A DNA stretch of 64,000 nt from Megalopta genalis (lineage: Eukaryota > Arthropoda > Insecta > Hymenoptera > Halictidae), in assembly GCF_051020955.1 (NCBI RefSeq), contig NW_027476278.1:186001-250000 (forward strand), in the 5' to 3' direction. The position numbers and the translations under genes are program-made. Shown here in pieces: positions 26,213 to 39,752 of the stretch (positions are counted from its first letter, which is position 1; each line of letters starts with the position of its first letter). A model generated the notes under the pieces. It was given only the letters and a program-made list of their open reading frames with translations, made no database searches and was not told the DNA's origin.

Positions 26213-28049
26213 TGCGAAAGTAACGAGTTAGTTTCAAATCCATGCGAAACACATGAATTAGCTTCAAATCAATACGAATTAGAAGGGTTATCTTGGAATC
26301 CATGCGAAACGTATGATATAGCTTCAAATACTTGTGATATACATGATTTAGTTTCAACCGCATGCGAAACAAATGGTTTAGCTTCAAATACTTGTGATAC
26401 ACTTGATTTAGCTTCAACAGCATGCGAACCAAACGAGTTAGCTTCAAATCCATGCGAACACATGATTTAGCTTCAAATCAATGCAAAGTAGGAGGCTTAT
26501 CTTCGAATCCATGCGAAACAAATGGTTTAGCTTCAAATACTTGTGATATACGTGATTTAGCTTCAACAGCATGCGAAACAAACGAGTTAGCTTCAAATCC
26601 ATGCGAAACTCATGATTTAGCTTCAAATCAATGGGAATTAGAAGGGTTATCTTGGAATTCATGCGAAACAAATGGTTTAGCTTCTAATACTTGTGATATA
26701 CATGATTTACCTTCAACAGCATGCGAAACAAACGAGTTAACTTCAAGTCCAAGCGAAATACATGATTTATCATAAAGTCAACGCGAAGTTGACGGCTTAG
26801 CTTCAAATCCATGCGTAACGAATGATTTAGCTACACATACTTGAGAATATCAGTGCTATAGCTTCAAATGCAGGCGAAACAAACGAGTTAGCTTCAAAAC
26901 CATGCGAAACGCATGATTTAGCATCTAATCAATGAGAAGTAGAAGGCTGATCTTCGCAATCCATGCGAAGCAAATGGTTTAGCTTCAAATACTTGTGATA
27001 CACTTGATTTAGCTTCAACAGCATGCGAAACAAACGAGTTAGCTTCAAATCCATGCGAAACACATGATTTAGCATCAAATCAATGCGAAGTAGAAGGCTG
27101 ATCTTCGAATCCATGCGAAGCAAATGGTTTAGCTTCACATACTTGAAAATATAAGTGATATGGCTTCAAATGCAGGCGAAACAAACGAGTTAGCTTCAAA
27201 TCCATGCGAAACACACGAATTAGCTTCAAATCAATACGAATTAGAAGGGTTATCTTGGAATCCATGCGAAACGTATGATATAGCTTCAAATACTTGTGAT
27301 ATACATGATTTAGCTTCAACAGCATGCGAAATAGACGAGTTAGCTTCAAACCCATGCGAAACACATGATTTAGCATCTAATAAATGCGAAGTAGAAGGCT
27401 GATCTTCGAATCCATGCGAAGCAAATGGTTTGGCTTCAAATACTTGTGATACACTTGATTTAGCTTCAACAGCATGCGAAACAAACGAGTTAGCGTCAAG
27501 TCCAAATGAAAAACATGATTTAGCATCAAGTCAACGCGAAGTTGATGGCTTAGCTTCAAATCCATGCGAAACGAATGATTTAGCTTCACATACTTGAAAA
27601 TATAAGTGATATGGCTTCAAATGCAGGCGAAACAAACGAGTTAGCTTCAAATCCATGCGAAACACACGAATTAGCTTCAAATCAATACGAATTAGAAGGG
27701 TTATCTTGGAATCCATGCGAAACGTATGATATAGCTTCAAATACTTGTGATATACATGATTTAGTTTCAACCGCATGCGAAACAAATGAGTTAGCTTCAA
27801 ATCCAAGCGAAACACATGATTTAGCCACAAATCAATGCGACGTAAAAGGATTAGCTTCGAATAAATGCGGCACAAATGGATTACCTTGATATACCTGTGA
27901 TATACATGATTTAGCTTCAACTGCAAACAAAACAAACGAGTTAGCTTCAAATCCATGCGAAGCATATGATTTAACTTCAAATCAATACGAAGTAGAAGGC
28001 TGATATTCGAATCCATGCGAAACAAATGGTTTAGCTTCAAATACTTGTG
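26213..28049 (+). repeat. Block copied from 23448-25735, with two 451-bp sub-copies
   Basis: This is the shorter partner. It shares even rare variants such as GATTTATCATAAAGTC (26766, partner 24001). A private substitution is GTTAGCGTCAAG near 27490. The loss or gain of one 451-bp sub-copy is a clear unequal-exchange footprint. Confidence 0.88.
27136..27586 (+). repeat. 451-bp tandem unit in the second block
   Basis: This corresponds to 24371-24821 at a shift of 2765 bp. It is followed at 27587 by the start of the partial copy, so this block has one full unit fewer than the block at 24.4-25.4 kb. Confidence 0.9.
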
Positions 28050-28352
28050 TATACACGATTTAGCTTCAACAGCATGCGAAACAAACAAGTTAACTTCAAA
28101 TCCATGCGAAACACATGATTTAGATTAAAATCAATGCGAAGTAGGAGGCTTATCTTCGAATCCGTGCGAAACAAATGGTTTAGCTTCAAATACTTGTGAT
28201 ACACTTGATTTAGCTTCAACAGCATGCGAAACAAACGAGTTATCTTCAAATACATGCGAAACGCATGATTTAGCTTCAAATCAATGCGAAGTAGAAGGGT
28301 TATCTTCGAATCCATGCGAAACAAATGGTTTAGCTGCAAATACTTGTGATAT
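27587..28352 (+). repeat. Block copied to 29087-29852 (shift 1500 bp)
   Basis: The shift is exactly ten 150-bp cycles. Shared markers are the shortened D monomer TTGTGTATACACG, ACCTGTGATATACATG and GATTTAGATTAAAATC. The match ends near ATACATGATTTAGC (28350) against ATACGTGATTTAGC (29850). Confidence 0.88.
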
Positions 28353-29158
28353 ACATGATTTAGCTTCAACAGCATTCGAAACAAACGAGTTCGATTCAAA
28401 TCCATGCGAAACACATGATTTAGTTTCAAATCAATGCGAAGTGGAAGGCTTATCTTCGAATCCGTGCGAAACAAATGGTTTAGCTTCAAATACTTGTGAT
28501 ACATTTGATTTAGCTTCAACAGCATGCGAAACAAACGAGTTATCTTCAAATACATGCGAAACGCATGATTTGGCTTCAAATCAATGCGAAGTAGGAGGCT
28601 TATCTTCGAATCCATGCGAAACAAATTGTTTAGCTTCAGATACTTGTCATATGCATGATTTAGTTTCAATAGAATGCGAAACAAACGAGTTAGCTTCAAA
28701 TCCATGCGAAACACATGATTTAGCATCTAATCAATGCGAAGTAGAAGGCTGACCTTCGAATCCATGCGAAGCATATGGTTTGGCTTCAAATACTTGTGAT
28801 ACACTTGATTTAGCTTCAACAGCATGCGAAATAAACGAGTTAGATTCAAATCCATGCGAAACACAAGATTTAACTTCAAATCAATGCGAAGTAGAAGGCT
28901 TAGCTTCGAATAAATGCGAAACAAATGGTTTAGCTTCAAATACTTGTGATATACATGATTTAGCTTCAACAACATGCGAAACAAACGAGTTAGCTTCAAG
29001 TCGAAACGAAAAACATGATTTAGCATCAAGTCAACGCGAAGTTGATGGCTTAGCTTCAAATCCATGCGAAACGAATGATTTAGCTTCACATACTTGAAAA
29101 TATAAGTGATATGGCTTCAAATGCAGGCGAAACAAACGAGTTAGCTTCAAATCCATGC
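28353..29158 (+). repeat. Block copied to 30002-30807 (shift 1649 bp)
   Basis: This includes the monomers with ACATTTGATTTAGC, CTTGTCATATGCATG and CAAGTCGAAACG, all shared with the later copy. A private difference is GATTTAGTTTCAATAGAATG (28658) against GATTTAGCTTCAACAGAATG. It ends just past a D+ monomer. Confidence 0.88.
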
Positions 29159-29852
29159 GAAACACACGAATTAGCTTCAAATCAATACGAATTAGAAGGG
29201 TTATCTTGGAATCCATGCGAAACGTATGATATAGCTTCAAATACTTGTGATATACATGATTTAGTTTCAACCGCATGCGAAACAAATGAGTTAGCTTCAA
29301 ATCCAAGCGAAACACATGATTTAGCCACAAATCAATGCGACGTAGAAGGCTTAGCTTCGAATAAATGCGGCACAAATGGATTACCTTGATATACCTGTGA
29401 TATACATGATTTAGCTTCAACTACAAACAAAACAAACGAGTTAGCTTCAAATCCATGCGAAGCATATGATTTAACTTCAAATCAATACGAAGTAGAAGGC
29501 TGATATTCGAATCCATGCGAAACAAATGGTTTAGCTTCAAATACTTGTGTATACACGATTTAGCTTCAACAGCATGCGAAACAAACAAGTTAACTTCAAA
29601 TCCATGCGAAACACATGATTTAGATTAAAATCAATGCGAAGTAGGAGGCTTATCTTCGAATCCGTGCGAAACAAATGGTTTAGCTTCAAATACTTGTGAT
29701 ACATTTGATTTAGCTTCAACAGCATGCGAAACAAACGAGTTATCTTCAAATACATGCGAAACGCATGATTTAGCTTCAAATCAATGCGAAGTAGAAGGGT
29801 TATCTTCGAATCCATGCGAAACAAATGGTTTAGCTGCAAATACTTGTGATAT
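29087..29852 (+). repeat. Block copied from 27587-28352
   Basis: This is the partner at +1500 bp, with few changes such as GACGTAGAAGGC (29339) for GACGTAAAAGGA (27839). Parts of the same block are also found at 14901-15700 and 25273-25735. Confidence 0.88.
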
Positions 29853-30001
29853 ACGTGATTTAGCTTCAACTGCATGCGAAACAAACGAGGTAGCTTCAAA
29901 TCCATGGGAACACATGAGTTAGCTTCAAATCAATGCGAAGTACATGGGTTATCATCGAATCCATGCGAAACAAATTGTTTAACTTCAAATACTTGTGATA
30001 T

Positions 30002-30807
30002 ACATGATTTAGCTTCAACAGTATTCGAAACAAACGAGTTCGATTCAAATCCATGCGAAACACATGATTTAGTTTCAAATCAATGCGAAGTGGAAGGCTT
30101 ATCTTCGAATCCGTGCGAAACAAATGGTTTAGCTTCAAATACTTGTGATACATTTGATTTAGCTTCAACAGCATGCGAAACAAACGAGTTATCTTCAAAT
30201 ACATGCGAAACGCATGATTTGGCTTCAAATCAATGCGAAGTAGGAGGCTTATCTTCGAATCCATGCGAAACAAATTGTTTAGCTTCAGATACTTGTCATA
30301 TGCATGATTTAGCTTCAACAGAATGCGAAACAAACGAGTTAGCTTCAAATCCATGCGAAACACATGATTTAGCATCTAATCAATGCGAAGTAGAAGGCTG
30401 ACCTTCGAATCCATGCGAAGCAAATGGTTTGGCTTCAAATACTTGTGATACACTTGATTTAGCTTCAACAGCATGCGAAATAAACGAGTTAGATTCAAAT
30501 CCATGCGAAACACAAGATTTAACTTCAAATCAATGCGAAGTAGAAGGCTTAGCTTCGAATAAATGCGAAACAAATGGTTTAGCTTCAAATACTTGTGATA
30601 TACATGATTTAGCTTCAACAACATGCGAAACAAACGAGTTAGCTTCAAGTCGAAACGAAAAACATGATTTAGCATCAAGTCAACGCGAAGTTGATGGCTT
30701 AGCTTCAAATCCATGCGAAACGAATGATTTAGCTTCACATACTTGAAAATATAAGTGATATGGCTTCAAATGCAGGCGAAACAAACGAGTTAGCTTCAAA
30801 TCCATGC
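30002..30807 (+). repeat. Block copied from 28353-29158
   Basis: This is the partner at +1649 bp. After the D+ monomer (30730) it passes into A monomers with CATGCGGAACAC, a variant that becomes common from here to the right end. Confidence 0.88.
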
Positions 30808-32044
30808 GGAACACATGATTTAGCTTCAAATCAATGCGAAGAGGAAGGCTTATCTTCGAATCCATGCGAAACGAATAGTTTAGCTTCAAATGCTTGTGAT
30901 ATACATGATTCAGCTTCAACTGCATGCGAAACAAACGAGTTAGATTCAAATCCATGCGAATCACATGATTTGGATTCAAATACATGTGATACACTTGATT
31001 TAGCTTCAACAGCATGCGAAATAAACGAGTTAGCTTCAAGTCCATGCGAAACACATGATTTAGCTTCAAATCAATGCGAAGTACATGGGTTATCATCGAA
31101 TCCATGCGAAACAAATTGTTTAACTTCAAATACTTGTGATATACATGATTTAGCTTCAACAGCATTCGAAACGAACGAGTTCGATACAAATCCATGCGAA
31201 ACACATGATTTAGTTTCAAATCAATGCGAAGTGGAAGGCTTATCCTCGAATCCATGCGAAACAGATGGATTAGCTTCATATACTTGTGATATACATGATT
31301 TAGCTTCAACAGCATACGAAATAAACGAGTTAGATTGAAATTCATGCGAAACACATGATTTAACTTCAAATCAATGCGAAGTAGAAGGGTTATCTTCGAA
31401 TCCATGCGAAACAAATGGTTTAGCTTCAAATACTTGTGATATACATGATTTAGCTTCAACTGCATGCGAAAAAAACGAGTTAGCTTCAAATCCATGCGAA
31501 ACACATGATTTAGCATCCAATAAGTGCGAAGTAGAAGGCTGATCTTCGAATCCATGCGAAGCAAATGGTTTGGCTTCAAATACTTGTGATACCCTTGATT
31601 TAGCTTCAACAGCATGCGAAACAAACGAGTTCGATTCAAATCCATGCGAAACACATGATTTAGCTTCAAATCAATGCAAAGTACATGGGTTATCATCGAA
31701 TCCATGCGAAACGAATAGTTTAGCTTCAAATGCTTGTGATATACATGATTCAGCTTCAACTGCATGCGAAACAAACGAGTTAGCTTCAAATCCATGCGAA
31801 ACACATGATTTGGATTCAAATACTTGTGATACACTTGATTTAGCTTTAACAGCATGCGAAATAAACGAGTTAGCTTCAAGTCCAAACGAAAAACATGATT
31901 TAGCATCAATTCAACGCGAAGTTGATGGCTTATCCTCGAATCCATGCGAAACAAATAGTTTAGGTTCAAATACTTGTGATATACATGATTCAGCTTCAAC
32001 TGCATGCGAAACAAACGAGTTAGCTTCAAATCCATGCGAAACAT
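30680..32044 (-). other. Longest - strand open frame (454 codons), probably non-genic
   Basis: The frame reads as decapeptides of the HVFRMDLKLN, RLFRMLLKLN and HVYHKYLKLN types, one per monomer, rich in Leu, Lys, Arg and His with alternating hydrophobic and basic residues. The consensus of all five monomers is stop-free in this frame, so its length only reflects a stretch without indels. It ends in the alternative frame (FEAKPSTSR) after crossing the D+ monomer at 30730, which is the expected signature of a frame shift and not of a designed C-terminus. No domain or targeting signal is recognised. Confidence 0.22.
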
Positions 32045-32082
32045 ATGATTTATTATCTAATCAATGCGAAGTAGAAGGCTGT
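30808..32082 (+). repeat. Regular satellite leading into the 1591-bp repeats
   Basis: Almost perfect 30-bp phasing with no indel. This explains why the longest open frames of this half occur here (- strand 30680-32044; + strand 30760-31338 and 31570-32205). The part from about 31556 recurs at 36869-37733 (shift 5313) and in pieces near 42244, 52841 and 57791. Markers are GATACCCTTGATTTAGC, GTACATGGGTTATC and AATGCTTGTGATATAC. Confidence 0.86.
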
Positions 32083-33673
32083 TCTTCGAATCCATGCGAA
32101 GCAAATGGTTTGGCTTCAAATACTTGTGATACACTTGATTTAGCTTCAACAGCATGCGAAACAAAGGAGTTAGCTTCAAATCCAAGCGAAACACATGATT
32201 TATAATCAAATCAATGCGAAGTTGAAAGCTTAGCTTCAAATCAATGGGAATCAAATGGTTTAGCTTCAAATACTTGTGATATACATGATTTAGCTTCAAC
32301 AACATGCGAAACAAACGAGTTAGCTTCAAGTCCAAACGAAAAACATGATTTAGCATCAAGTCAACGCGAAGTTGATGGCTTAGCTTCAAATCCATGCGAA
32401 ACGAATGATTTAGCTTCACATACTTGAAAATATAAGTGATATGGCTTCAAATGCAGGCGAAACAAACGAGTTAGCTTAAAATCCATGCGGAACACATGAT
32501 TTAGCTTGAAATCAATGCGAAGTGGAAGGCTTATCTTCGAATCCATGCGAAACGAATAGTTTAGCTTCAAATGCTTGTGATATACATGATTCAGCTTCAC
32601 CTGCATGCGAAACAAACGAGTTAGCTTCAAATCCATGTGAAACACATGATTTGGATTCAAATACTTGTGATACACTTGATTTAGCTTCAACAGCATGCGA
32701 AATAAACGAGTTAGCTTCAAGTCCAAACGAAAAACATGATTTAGCATCAATTCAACGCGAAGTTGATGGCTTAGCTTCAAATCCATGCGAAACGAATGAT
32801 TTAGCTTCACATACTTGTGAATATAAGTGATATAGCTTCAAATGCAGGCGAAACAAACGAGCTAGCTTGAAACCCATGCGAAACACATGATTTAGCATCT
32901 AATAAATGCGAAGTAGAAGGCTGATCTTCGAATCCATGCGAAGCAAATGGTTTGGCTTCAAATACTTGTGATATACATGATTTAGCTTCAACAGCATTCG
33001 AAACAAACGAGTTCGATTCAAATCCATGCGAAACACATGATTTAGTTTCAAATCAATGCGAAGTGGAAGGCTTATCCTCGAATCCATGCGAAACAGATGG
33101 ATTAGCTTCATATACTTGTGATATACATGATTTAGCTTCAACAGCATACGAAATAAACGAGTTAGATTGAAATTCATGCGAAACACATGATTTAACTTCA
33201 AATCAATGCGAAGTAGAAGGGTTATCTTCGAATCCATGCGAAACAAATGGTTTAGCTTCAAATACTTGTGATATACATGATTTAGCTTCAACTGCATGCG
33301 ATAAAAACGAGTTAGCTTAAAATCCATGCGGAACACATGATTTAGCCGTAAATCAATGCGAAGTAGAAGGCAGATCTTCGAATCCATGCGTAACAAATGG
33401 TTTAGCTTCAAATACTTGTGATATACATGATTTAGCTTAAACAGCATGCGAAACAAACGAGGTAGCTTCAAATCCATTCGAACACATGATTTAGCTTCAA
33501 ATCATTGCGAAGTAGGAGGCTTATCTTCGAATCCATGCGAAACAAATTGTTTAGCTTCAGATACTTGTGATCTGCATGATTTAGCTTCAACAGAATGCGA
33601 AAAAAACGAGTTAGCTTCAAATCCATGCGAAACACATGATTTAGCATCCAATAAGTGCGAAGTAGAAGGCTGA
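32083..33673 (+). repeat. 1591-bp tandem block, copy 1
   Basis: The block is 53 monomers plus one base, because it contains two D+ (near 32411 and 32802) and one A- (near 33470). Two further copies follow directly. Copy 1 differs from copy 2 by very few bases, for example TTTATAATCAAATC (32200) against TTTATATTCAAATC. The phase of the block is arbitrary. Confidence 0.93.
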
Positions 33674-35264
33674 TCTTCGAATCCATGCGAAGCAAATGGT
33701 TTGGCTTCAAATACTTGTGATACACTTGATTTAGCTTCAACAGCATGCGAAACAAAGGAGTTAGCTTCAAATCCAAGCGAAACACATGATTTATATTCAA
33801 ATCAATGCGAAGTTGAAAGCTTAGCTTCAAATCAATGGGAATCAAATGGTTTAGCTTCAAATACTTGTGATATACATGATTTAGCTTCAACAACATGCGA
33901 AACAAACGAGTTAGCTTCAAGTCCAAACGAAAAACATGATTTAGCATCAAGTCAACGCGAAGTTGATGGCTTAGCTTCAAATCCATGCGAAACGAATGAT
34001 TTAGCTTCACATACTTGAAAATATAAGTGATATGGCTTCAAATGCAGGCGAAACAAACGAGTTAGCTTAAAATCCATGCGGAACACATGATTTAGCTTGA
34101 AATCAATGCGAAGTGGAAGGCTTATCTTCGAATCCATGCGAAACGAATAGTTTAGCTTCAAATGCTTGTGATATACATGATTCAGCTTCACCTGCATGCG
34201 AAACAAACGAGTTAGCTTCAAATCCATGTGAAACACATGATTTGGATTCAAATACTTGTGATACACTTGATTTAGCTTCAACAGCATGCGAAATAAACGA
34301 GTTAGCTTCAAGTCCAAACGAAAAACATGATTTAGCATCAATTCAACGCGAAGTTGATGGCTTAGCTTCAAATCCATGCGAAACGAATGATTTAGCTTCA
34401 CATACTTGTGAATATAAGTGATATAGCTTCAAATGCAGGCGAAACAAACGAGCTAGCTTGAAACCCATGCGAAACACATGATTTAGCATCTAATAAATGC
34501 GAAGTAGAAGGCTGATCTTCGAATCCATGCGAAGCAAATGGTTTGGCTTCAAATACTTGTGATATACATGATTTAGCTTCAACAGCATTCGAAACAAACG
34601 AGTTCGATTCAAATCCATGCGAAACACATGATTTAGTTTCAAATCAATGCGAAGTGGAAGGCTTATCCTCGAATCCATGCGAAACAGATGGATTAGCTTC
34701 ATATACTTGTGATATACATGATTTAGCTTCAACAGCATACGAAATAAACGAGTTAGATTGAAATTCATGCGAAACACATGATTTAACTTCAAATCAATGC
34801 GAAGTAGAAGGGTTATCTTCGAATCCATGCGAAACAAATGGTTTAGCTTCAAATACTTGTGATATACATGATTTAGCTTCAACTGCATGCGATAAAAACG
34901 AGTTAGCTTAAAATCCATGCGGAACACATGATTTAGCCGTAAATCAATGCGAAGTAGAAGGCAGATCTTCGAATCCATGCGTAACAAATGGTTTAGCTTC
35001 AAATACTTGTGATATACATGATTTAGCTTAAACAGCATGCGAAACAAACGAGGTAGCTTCAAATCCATTCGAACACATGATTTAGCTTCAAATCATTGCG
35101 AAGTAGGAGGCTTATCTTCGAATCCATGCGAAACAAATTGTTTAGCTTCAGATACTTGTGATCTGCATGATTTAGCTTCAACAGAATGCGAAAAAAACGA
35201 GTTAGCTTCAAATCCATGCGAAACACATGATTTAGCATCCAATAAGTGCGAAGTAGAAGGCTGA
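33674..35264 (+). repeat. 1591-bp tandem block, copy 2
   Basis: It appears identical to copy 3 over most of its length. The open frames at 34113-34421, 34490-35068 and 35037-35264 are exact counterparts of those 1591 bp up- and downstream. Confidence 0.93.
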
Positions 35265-36855
35265 TCTTCGAATCCATGCGAAGCAAATGGTTTGGCTTCA
35301 AATACTTGTGATACACTTGATTTAGCTTCAACAGCATGCGAAACAAAGGAGTTAGCTTCAAATCCAAGCGAAACACATGATTTATATTCAAATCAATGCG
35401 AAGTTGAAAGCTTAGCTTCAAATCAATGGGAATCAAATGGTTTAGCTTCAAATACTTGTGATATACATGATTTAGCTTCAACAACATGCGAAACAAACGA
35501 GTTAGCTTCAAGTCCAAACGAAAAACATGATTTAGCATCAAGTCAACGCGAAGTTGATGGCTTAGCTTCAAATCCATGCGAAACGAATGATTTAGCTTCA
35601 CATACTTGAAAATATAAGTGATATGGCTTCAAATGCAGGCGAAACAAACGAGTTAGCTTAAAATCCATGCGGAACACATGATTTAGCTTGAAATCAATGC
35701 GAAGTGGAAGGCTTATCTTCGAATCCATGCGAAACGAATAGTTTAGCTTCAAATGCTTGTGATATACATGATTCAGCTTCACCTGCATGCGAAACAAACG
35801 AGTTAGCTTCAAATCCATGTGAAACACATGATTTGGATTCAAATACTTGTGATACACTTGATTTAGCTTCAACAGCATGCGAAATAAACGAGTTAGCTTC
35901 AAGTCCAAACGAAAAACATGATTTAGCATCAATTCAACGCGAAGTTGATGGCTTAGCTTCAAATCCATGCGAAACGAATGATTTAGCTTCACATACTTGT
36001 GAATATAAGTGATATAGCTTCAAATGCAGGCGAAACAAACGAGCTAGCTTGAAACCCATGCGAAACACATGATTTAGCATCTAATAAATGCGAAGTAGAA
36101 GGCTGATCTTCGAATCCATGCGAAGCAAATGGTTTGGCTTCAAATACTTGTGATATACATGATTTAGCTTCAACAGCATTCGAAACAAACGAGTTCGATT
36201 CAAATCCATGCGAAACACATGATTTAGTTTCAAATCAATGCGAAGTGGAAGGCTTATCCTCGAATCCATGCGAAACAGATGGATTAGCTTCATATACTTG
36301 TGATATACATGATTTAGCTTCAACAGCATACGAAATAAACGAGTTAGATTGAAATTCATGCGAAACACATGATTTAACTTCAAATCAATGCGAAGTAGAA
36401 GGGTTATCTTCGAATCCATGCGAAACAAATGGTTTAGCTTCAAATACTTGTGATATACATGATTTAGCTTCAACTGCATGCGATAAAAACGAGTTAGCTT
36501 AAAATCCATGCGGAACACATGATTTAGCCGTAAATCAATGCGAAGTAGAAGGCAGATCTTCGAATCCATGCGTAACAAATGGTTTAGCTTCAAATACTTG
36601 TGATATACATGATTTAGCTTAAACAGCATGCGAAACAAACGAGGTAGCTTCAAATCCATGCGAACACATGATTTAGCTTCAAATCATTGCGAAGTAGGAG
36701 GCTTATCTTCGAATCCATGCGAAACAAATTGTTTAGCTTCAGATACTTGTGATCTGCATGATTTAGCTTCAACAGAATGCGAAAAAAACGAGTTAGCTTC
36801 AAATCCATGCGAAACACATGATTTAGCATCCAATAAGTGCGAAGTAGAAGGCTGA
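35265..36855 (+). repeat. 1591-bp tandem block, copy 3
   Basis: It differs from copies 1 and 2 at the A- monomer (CCATGCGAACAC at 36658; CCATTCGAACAC in the others). The copy series ends at about 36893, where CAAATAATTGTG replaces CAAATACTTGTG and a different block follows. Confidence 0.93.
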
Positions 36856-38555
36856 TCTTCGAATCCATGCGAAGCAAATGGTTTGGCTTCAAATAATTGT
36901 GATACCCTTGATTTAGCTTCAACAGCATGCGAAACAAACGAGTTCGATTCAAATCCATGCGAAACACATGATTTAGCTTCAAATCAATGCAAAGTACATG
37001 GGTTATCATCGAATCCATGCGAAACGAATAGTTTAGCTTCAAATGCTTGTGATATACATGATTCAGCTTCAACTGCATGCGAAACAAACGAGTTAGCTTC
37101 AAATCCATGCGAAACACATGATTTGGATTCAAATACTTGTGATACACTTGATTTAGCTTCAACAGGATGCGAAATAAACGAGTTAGCTTCAAGTCCAAAC
37201 GAAAAACATGATTTAGCATCAATTCAACGCGAAGTTGATGGCTTATCCTCGAATCCATGCGAAATAAATAGTTTAGGTTCAAATACTTGTGATATACATG
37301 ATTCAGCTTCAACTGCATGCGAAACAAACGAATTAGCTTCAAATCCATGCGAAACATATGATTTATTATCTAATCAATGCGAAGTAGAAGGCTGTTCTTC
37401 GAATCCATGCGAAGCAAATGGTTTGGCTTCAAATACTTGTGATACACTTGATTTAGCTTCAACAGCATGCGAAACAAAGGAGTTAGCTTCAAATCCAAGC
37501 GAAACACATGATTTATATTCAACTCAATGCGAAGTTGAAAGCTTAGCTTCAAATCAATGGGAATCAAATGGTTTAGCTTCAAATACTTGTGATATACATG
37601 ATTTAGCTTCAACAACATGCGAAACAAACGAGTTAGCTTCAAGTCCAAACGAAAAACATGATTTAGCATCAAGTCAACGCGAAGTTGATGGCTTAGCTTC
37701 AAATCCATGCGAAACGAATGATTTAGCTTCACATACTTGAAAATATAAGTGATATGGCTTCAAATGCAGGCGAAACAAACGAGTTAGCTTAAAATCCATG
37801 CGGAACACATGATTTAGCTTGAAATCAATGCGAAGTGGAAGGCTTATCTTCGAATCCATGCGAAACGAATAGTTTAGCTTCAAATGCTTGTGATATACAT
37901 GATTCAGCTTCACCTGCATGCGAAACAAACGAGTTAGCTTCAAATCCATGTGAAACACATGACTTGGATTCAAATACTTGTGATACACTTGATTTAGCTT
38001 CAACAGCATGCGAAATAAACGAGTTAGCTTCAAGTCCAAACGAAAAACATGATTTAGCATCAATTCAATGCGAAGTTGATGGCTTAGCTTCAAATCCATG
38101 CGAAACGAATGATTTAGCTTCACATACTTGTGAATATAAGTGATATAGCTTCAAATGCAGGCGAAACAAACGAGCTAGCTTGAAACCCATGCGAAACACA
38201 TGATTTAGCATCTAATAAATGCGAAGTAGAAGGCTGATCTTCGAATCCATGCGAAGCAAATGGTTTGGCTTCGAATACTTGTGATACACTTGATTTATCT
38301 TCAACAGCATGCGAAACAAACGAGTTAGATTCTAATCCATGCGAAACACATGATTTAGCTTCAAATCAATGCGAAGCAGAAGGCTTATCTTCGAATCCAT
38401 GCGAAACAAATGGATTAGCTTCATATACTTGTGATATACATGATTCAGCTTCAACTGCATGCGAAACAAACGAGTTAGCTTCAAATCCATGCGGAACACA
38501 TGATTTAGCTTCAAATGAATGCGAAGTGGAAGGCTTATCTTCGAATCCATGCGAA
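36856..38555 (+). repeat. Satellite joining the 1591-bp repeats to the right domain
   Basis: The first part repeats 31556-32420 (shift 5313) and the second repeats 32417-32950-type material (shift 2131 from 35.6-36.1 kb), with private changes such as CATGACTTGGATTC. It is long and in phase, giving a + open frame of 285 codons at 36883-37740. No gene is recognised. Confidence 0.85.
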
Positions 38556-39752
38556 ACAAATGGTTTAGCTTCAAAAACTTGTGATATACATGACTTAGCT
38601 TCAACAGCATGCGAAACAAACGAGTTAGCTTCAAATCCATGCGAAACACATGATTTAGCTTCAAATCAATGCGAATTAGAAGGGTTATCTTCGAATCCAT
38701 GCGAAACATATGATATAGCTTCAAATACTTGTGATATACATGATTTAGCTTCAACAGCATGCGAATCAAACGAGTTATCTTCAGATGCATGCGAAACACA
38801 TGATTTAGATTAAAATCAATGCGAAGTAGAAGGCTTATCTTCGAATCCATGCGAAACAAATGGTTTAGCTTCAAATACTTGTGATATACATGATTTAGCT
38901 TCAACTGCATGCGAAACAAACGAGTTAGCTTCAAATCCATGCGAAATACATGAATTAGCATCACGTCAACGCGAAGTTGATGGCTTAGCTTCAAATCCAT
39001 GCAAAACGAATGTTTTAGCTTCACATACTTGAAAATATAAGTGATATGGCTTCAAATGCAGGCGAAACAAACGAGTTAGCTTCAAACCTATGCGAAACAC
39101 ATGATTTAGCATCTAATCAATGCGAAGTAGAAGGCTGACCTTCGAATCCATGCGAAGCAAATGGTTTAGCTTCAAATACTTGTGATATACATGATTTAGC
39201 TTTAACAGCATGCGAAACAAACGAGGTAGCTTCAAATCCATGCGAACACATGATTTAGCTTCAAATCAATGCGAAGTAGGAGGCTTATCTTCGAATCCAT
39301 GCGAAACAAATGGTTTAGCTTCAAATACTTGTGATATGCATGATTTAGCTTCAACAGAATGCGAAACAAACGAGTTAGCTACAAATCCATGCGAAACGCA
39401 TGATTTAGCTTCAAATCAATGCGAAGTAGAAGTGTTACCTTCGAATCCCTGCGAAACAAATGGTTTAGCCGCAAATACTTGTGATATACATGATTCAGCT
39501 TCAACTGCATGCGAAACAAACGAGTTAGCTTCAAATCCATGCGGAACACATGATTTAGCTTCAAATGAATGCGAAGTGGAAGGCTTATCTTCGAATCCAT
39601 GCGAAACAAATGGTTTAGCTTCAAATACTTGTGATATACATGACTTAGCTTCAACAGCATGCGTAACAAAGGAGTTAGCTTCAAATCCATGCGAAACACA
39701 TGATTTAGCTTCAAATCAATGCGAATTAGAAGGGTTATCTTCGAATCCATGC
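38556..39752 (+). repeat. Block copied to 42786-43982 (shift 4230 bp)
   Basis: The segment includes CAAAAACTTGTG (a D variant), CAGATGCATGCG (an A variant), a D+ near 39026 and an A- near 39230. The partner at +4230 is near-identical (for example GCAAAACGAATG at 39002 against GCAAAATGAATG at 43232). The match ends where CGAAACGAATAG faces CGAAACATATG. Confidence 0.88.

Noticed and set aside
30680..32044. A giant Leu/Lys-rich repeat-protein gene on the - strand
   Set aside because: The consensus monomer simply has no stop in this frame. Frame ends coincide with indel monomers, and near-identical frames recur wherever blocks were copied.
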